From positions 36,140 through 100,139 of the forward strand of contig JBOFGV010000019.1 in NCBI GenBank assembly GCA_051649305.1: a stretch of 64,000 bases of DNA, given 5' to 3'. The notes under the pieces are model-generated. The model did no database searches, was not told the DNA's origin, and saw nothing but the letters and a program-made list of their open reading frames with translations. The DNA comes from JADCCX01 sp051649305. GTDB taxonomy: Bacteria; Pseudomonadota; Alphaproteobacteria; Rhizobiales; Beijerinckiaceae. The translations under genes and the position numbers were made by a program. Below are positions 61,417 through 64,000 of this stretch, one piece after another; positions within the stretch are counted from its first letter, which is position 1, and each line of letters starts with the position of its first letter.

Positions 61417-64000
61417 ATGTCTGAAAAGTCAAAAGCAAAAACTGCCAAATCCCATGCGATTGCAGGCAGCAGCGATGCACCAGATCTTGATCTGCTGGCA
61501 AAACTGATGGGGCAGTTTGCATCTGCGCAGGGCCCTCAGTTCCGGATAGAGCAGGACGCCAGCAACCGTCTGATTATCATCCTGCCCAATGGAGAGAAGT
61601 TCGTTTTTGCTGGCACGCAATTGTTGGTGCAGGCCCTTGCTGGCCGCCTGACTGCGTTTGCAGAGGAGTTGCGTGCTGGGCAGGTAGATATCGACCGGGT
61701 TCTGCAAGGCCTCGAGCGGCAGCAGGTTGACCAGAAAAACTGGGATGAGATCGTTTTCCGTCTGGACCGTATGCTCAGCGATGTTGTGCCGAAAGATGGC
61801 TCTCTCAGCTGGAAGTCCCTTGGCAAGACTCAGGAAGGGCATCTGGAAACACCGTACTCTGTGGGCAAGATCGGACGCGGCATCGGCCACCTGCCCGGCC
61901 TTCCTGGAGAGGATTATATCTTCGGCAATGACCAGAACCGCTTGACCGAAGTCGCCCGTGTGGATTCGACTGCAACTGATCCAAGAGATCAAGATGTCAA
62001 GGACAGCCTCTCGCTGGGCGGAGTGGGCAGTGCCATTGTCCATCTTCCACCCATGCCCGATGGTACCCGCATTATCGTTGGCGATCGCAGTCTGGATCCC
62101 TTGGTTGATAACCGCTCCGGCAGGATATCGGAAACACCTAGAATAGTTGTCTATGAGCAACCAACCGCAAAGGACGACAGCTACCGGGTTGATGAGAACG
62201 GTCGCATTACAGCGCGCATCACTGACAATGATGTGTTCCCCAATGGCAAAGGACCGATCACACTTGTTGGTGCACCACCACCCGGCATTTTTGAACTCCG
62301 CCCGGATGGAACGTTTGACTACCAGCCACCAAGCGACTTCTCTGGTGTGACGACATTCACATATACATTCACGGATCCAGTCACCAACGCGCGCGTAGAA
62401 GCGAAGGTCACGCTGGTTGTTGGCCCGTTGGCCGATGCTCCGGTTGTCAGTGCGCCTTCAAGTCCCTTCACAACCGATGAAGACACCGCCATCACCCTGA
62501 CTGGGCTCAGCGGCACTCTGAAGGATACTGACGGCTCGGAGGTCATCACATACCGCATTGACGGTGTGCCTCCCGGCAGCACGTTCAATGGCGTTGGTAC
62601 AAACATTGGCAATGGGGTCTGGATATTCAGCGCGGAAGATCTGGCATCGCCTCTGGTCTTTGTTCCCCCAACAAACAAGCACGGCACCTTCGATATGACT
62701 TTTTCTGCAATCGCAACAGAAAAAGCCAATGGTGAAACAGCGGTAACGGCGAAGCCATTTACGATTGTCGTAGAAGCGCAGGCCGATACACCCTTGCCCA
62801 CAATTGCTGCCATAGCAGGCAACGAGGATACTCCGTTTGTGGTCGGCGACAAGATCACCTGGACCAAACCGGACAATGACGGTTCGGAATGGGTGAGCGA
62901 GGTAACAATTGCTGCTTTGCCGGCTGGCTGGACAACCAGCTTCACCGCCAATCCTGCTGTCACAGTGGTTGGCACAGCCACCACCGGCTACACCATCTCT
63001 GTCTCCAACAAGGCCGATGAAGCCCTGCTGCGTGCACTGATCGACAGCTTCGCCGTGCAAGCGCCCCCCAATTCAGACGTTGATGCAACACTTAGTATTA
63101 CAGTCACTACAACCGACGCTGATGGCTCGAAAGCCACATCGGCTCCAGTCTCGACACCAATCATCATTGCGCCTGTCTCTGACACCCCAACGGTCAACAC
63201 CATCAACGCCTCCGGTGAAGAAGACACACACATCCTGTTCGGCGACAAGATCACCTTTGTGAAGCCTGACAACGATGGCTCCGAGCAGATATCCCGTGTG
63301 GAGATTACCGGCTTTGGCTCGGCGGACGTTCGTAACATTGCGACACCCAATGGTCCGCTGACAGGTGTCGGCTCTGCTGTTATCACCTTCATTGGCGGTA
63401 TGGTCACTATCACCGGCTCGGAAGCCGACATCCGCGCTACGCTCGATACCCTGACAGTCAAGCAGACGCTCCATTCTGACGCTGACATCACGCTTACAAT
63501 CAATGCGCAGACAACCGACGGTGTTGCCGTCCCGTCAGCCAATGGCAGCAACACGCAGACCATCGTCATTGATGCGCAGGCGGATGCTCCGACGCTCACT
63601 GCAGGCAACACAACAATTTCGGAAGATCAAACCGCCGCATTCGGATCTTCAATCAACTTCGCGCTGGTCGATAACGATGGTTCAGAGCGCATATCCGGGA
63701 TCACGATATCCGGCTTTCCTGCCGATGCTGCGGTTGCCTATACAGTGGCCACTGGCGCTCAAGTCACAATCAACGCAGGTGTCTACACCATCACCGGGGA
63801 TGCCGCTGCCATTCGCGCAACCCTTGACTCATTTGCTGTCACGCCCAGCTTGCATACTGATCGAAATTTCACTCTCAACATAGCGGCTTCAACCATTGAT
63901 GCCGATGGATCGACAGCAACGTCATCCACGCAACATCAGATCATCATCAGTGCCGTTGCAGATGCACCCGTTATCAGCGGCACTGCTGCAGGTCTGGAGG
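61417..64000 (+). CDS. Giant Ig-like repeat adhesin (5' part, runs off the window)
   Basis: An open frame from ATG at 61417 runs to the window end without a stop: 861 codons. Residues 1-240 form an N-terminal region without a signal peptide, expected for type I secretion. A cadherin-like segment (DDSYRVDENGRITARITDND, then GTFDYQPPSDFSG) follows. From 62431 come tandem repeats of about 120-134 residues starting at 62431, 62782, 63178, 63580 and 63958. Each opens with ADAP/ADTP/SDTP and several contain DNDGSE or DADGS. It is a surface adhesin-like protein, probably far larger than seen. GTCAGG lies just before the ATG; the Shine-Dalgarno sequence is weak. Confidence 0.88.
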   Translation, partial: MSEKSKAKTAKSHAIAGSSDAPDLDLLAKLMGQFASAQGPQFRIEQDASNRLIIILPNGEKFVFAGTQLLVQALAGRLTAFAEELRAGQVDIDRVLQGLERQQVDQKNWDEIVFRLDRMLSDVVPKDGSLSWKSLGKTQEGHLETPYSVGKIGRGIGHLPGLPGEDYIFGNDQNRLTEVARVDSTATDPRDQDVKDSLSLGGVGSAIVHLPPMPDGTRIIVGDRSLDPLVDNRSGRISETPRIVVYEQPTAKDDSYRVDENGRITARITDNDVFPNGKGPITLVGAPPPGIFELRPDGTFDYQPPSDFSGVTTFTYTFTDPVTNARVEAKVTLVVGPLADAPVVSAPSSPFTTDEDTAITLTGLSGTLKDTDGSEVITYRIDGVPPGSTFNGVGTNIGNGVWIFSAEDLASPLVFVPPTNKHGTFDMTFSAIATEKANGETAVTAKPFTIVVEAQADTPLPTIAAIAGNEDTPFVVGDKITWTKPDNDGSEWVSEVTIAALPAGWTTSFTANPAVTVVGTATTGYTISVSNKADEALLRALIDSFAVQAPPNSDVDATLSITVTTTDADGSKATSAPVSTPIIIAPVSDTPTVNTINASGEEDTHILFGDKITFVKPDNDGSEQISRVEITGFGSADVRNIATPNGPLTGVGSAVITFIGGMVTITGSEADIRATLDTLTVKQTLHSDADITLTINAQTTDGVAVPSANGSNTQTIVIDAQADAPTLTAGNTTISEDQTAAFGSSINFALVDNDGSERISGITISGFPADAAVAYTVATGAQVTINAGVYTITGDAAAIRATLDSFAVTPSLHTDRNFTLNIAASTIDADGSTATSSTQHQIIISAVADAPVISGTAAGLE
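62431..64000 (+). repeat. Tandem Ig/VCBS-like repeats of the giant adhesin
   Basis: Repeat starts at 62431, 62782, 63178, 63580 and 63958 give lengths of 351, 396, 402 and 378 nt. The repeats are related in protein sequence but not identical in DNA, so they are old duplications. The fifth is cut by the window edge. Confidence 0.8.

Noticed and set aside
63976..63996. TAAG in the adhesin (ISGTAAGLE) as a LapG cleavage site
   Set aside because: It lies in the fifth repeat near residue 860, not in an N-terminal retention module, and the same kind of sequence is typical of this repeat family.

Overview
The window looks like a chromosomal segment of an alphaproteobacterium, most likely order Hyphomicrobiales (Rhizobiales). 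Base composition is mid-to-high fifties % GC by eye. Typical alphaproteobacterial genes are present: a DUF3126 protein, two BTLCP (transglutaminase-like) peptidases, PAS_5 and PilZ proteins, a zf-CHCC protein, NadX-type aspartate dehydrogenase, a FliK plus short FlhB-like pair, and the neighbourhood thrS, yidD, Fe-S scaffold, folE, hisI, cysE. Two exact CtrA-type boxes (TTAA-N7-TTAA) agree with this. I cannot name the genus. No CRISPR array, insertion sequence, integrase or rRNA was seen.

Layout. 1-1.8 kb: end of a DUF2336 gene coupled to a lytic transglycosylase. 1.9-7.4 kb: small metabolic units (MaoC hydratase plus CitE-like lyase; flavin reductase; AsnC-type domain plus aspartate dehydrogenase; Tat-exported dioxygenase-fold protein plus ferric-reductase-like membrane protein). 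7.5-9.2 kb: chemoreceptor. 9.6-18 kb: housekeeping (thrS, yidD, Fe-S scaffold, folE, hisI, enoyl-CoA hydratase, cysE, gamma carbonic anhydrase). 17.8-22.7 kb: signalling and envelope genes (two BTLCP peptidases, double PilZ, PAS_5, rhomboid, CBS). 22.7-28.5 kb: patatin, two alpha/beta hydrolases, a divergent aspartate-carbamoyltransferase-like protein and a GGDEF-EAL protein. 28.9-36.3 kb: zf-CHCC, a flavin monooxygenase with an apparent CTG start, EamA exporter, formamidase-like hydrolase, orphan ABC binding protein, cupin, an AbiEii-like nucleotidyltransferase with a small overlapping partner, and a Tat-exported kelch protein. 36.3-49.7 kb: second chemoreceptor, second flavin monooxygenase, DEAD-box helicase, OtnK-type kinase, a PadR/HAAS pair facing a membrane protein, MBL hydrolase, fliK plus flhX, tRNA-Ser(CGA), ettA.

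49.8-64 kb is the most distinctive part: two RTX proteins with a shared, tandemly repeated C-terminal module, three unrelated small genes, then a type I secretion set (TolC-like outer-membrane protein, ABC exporter, membrane-fusion protein) followed by the first 861 codons of a giant repeat adhesin that runs off the window. The N-terminal coding part of the first RTX gene is strikingly AT-rich, as if grafted onto a resident secretion module.

A c-di-GMP, adhesion and motility theme runs through the window: GGDEF-EAL enzyme, two canonical PilZ domains, LapG-family (BTLCP) peptidases with CtrA-type boxes, chemoreceptors, FliK/FlhX and a secreted adhesin. Whether these parts are wired together is inference.
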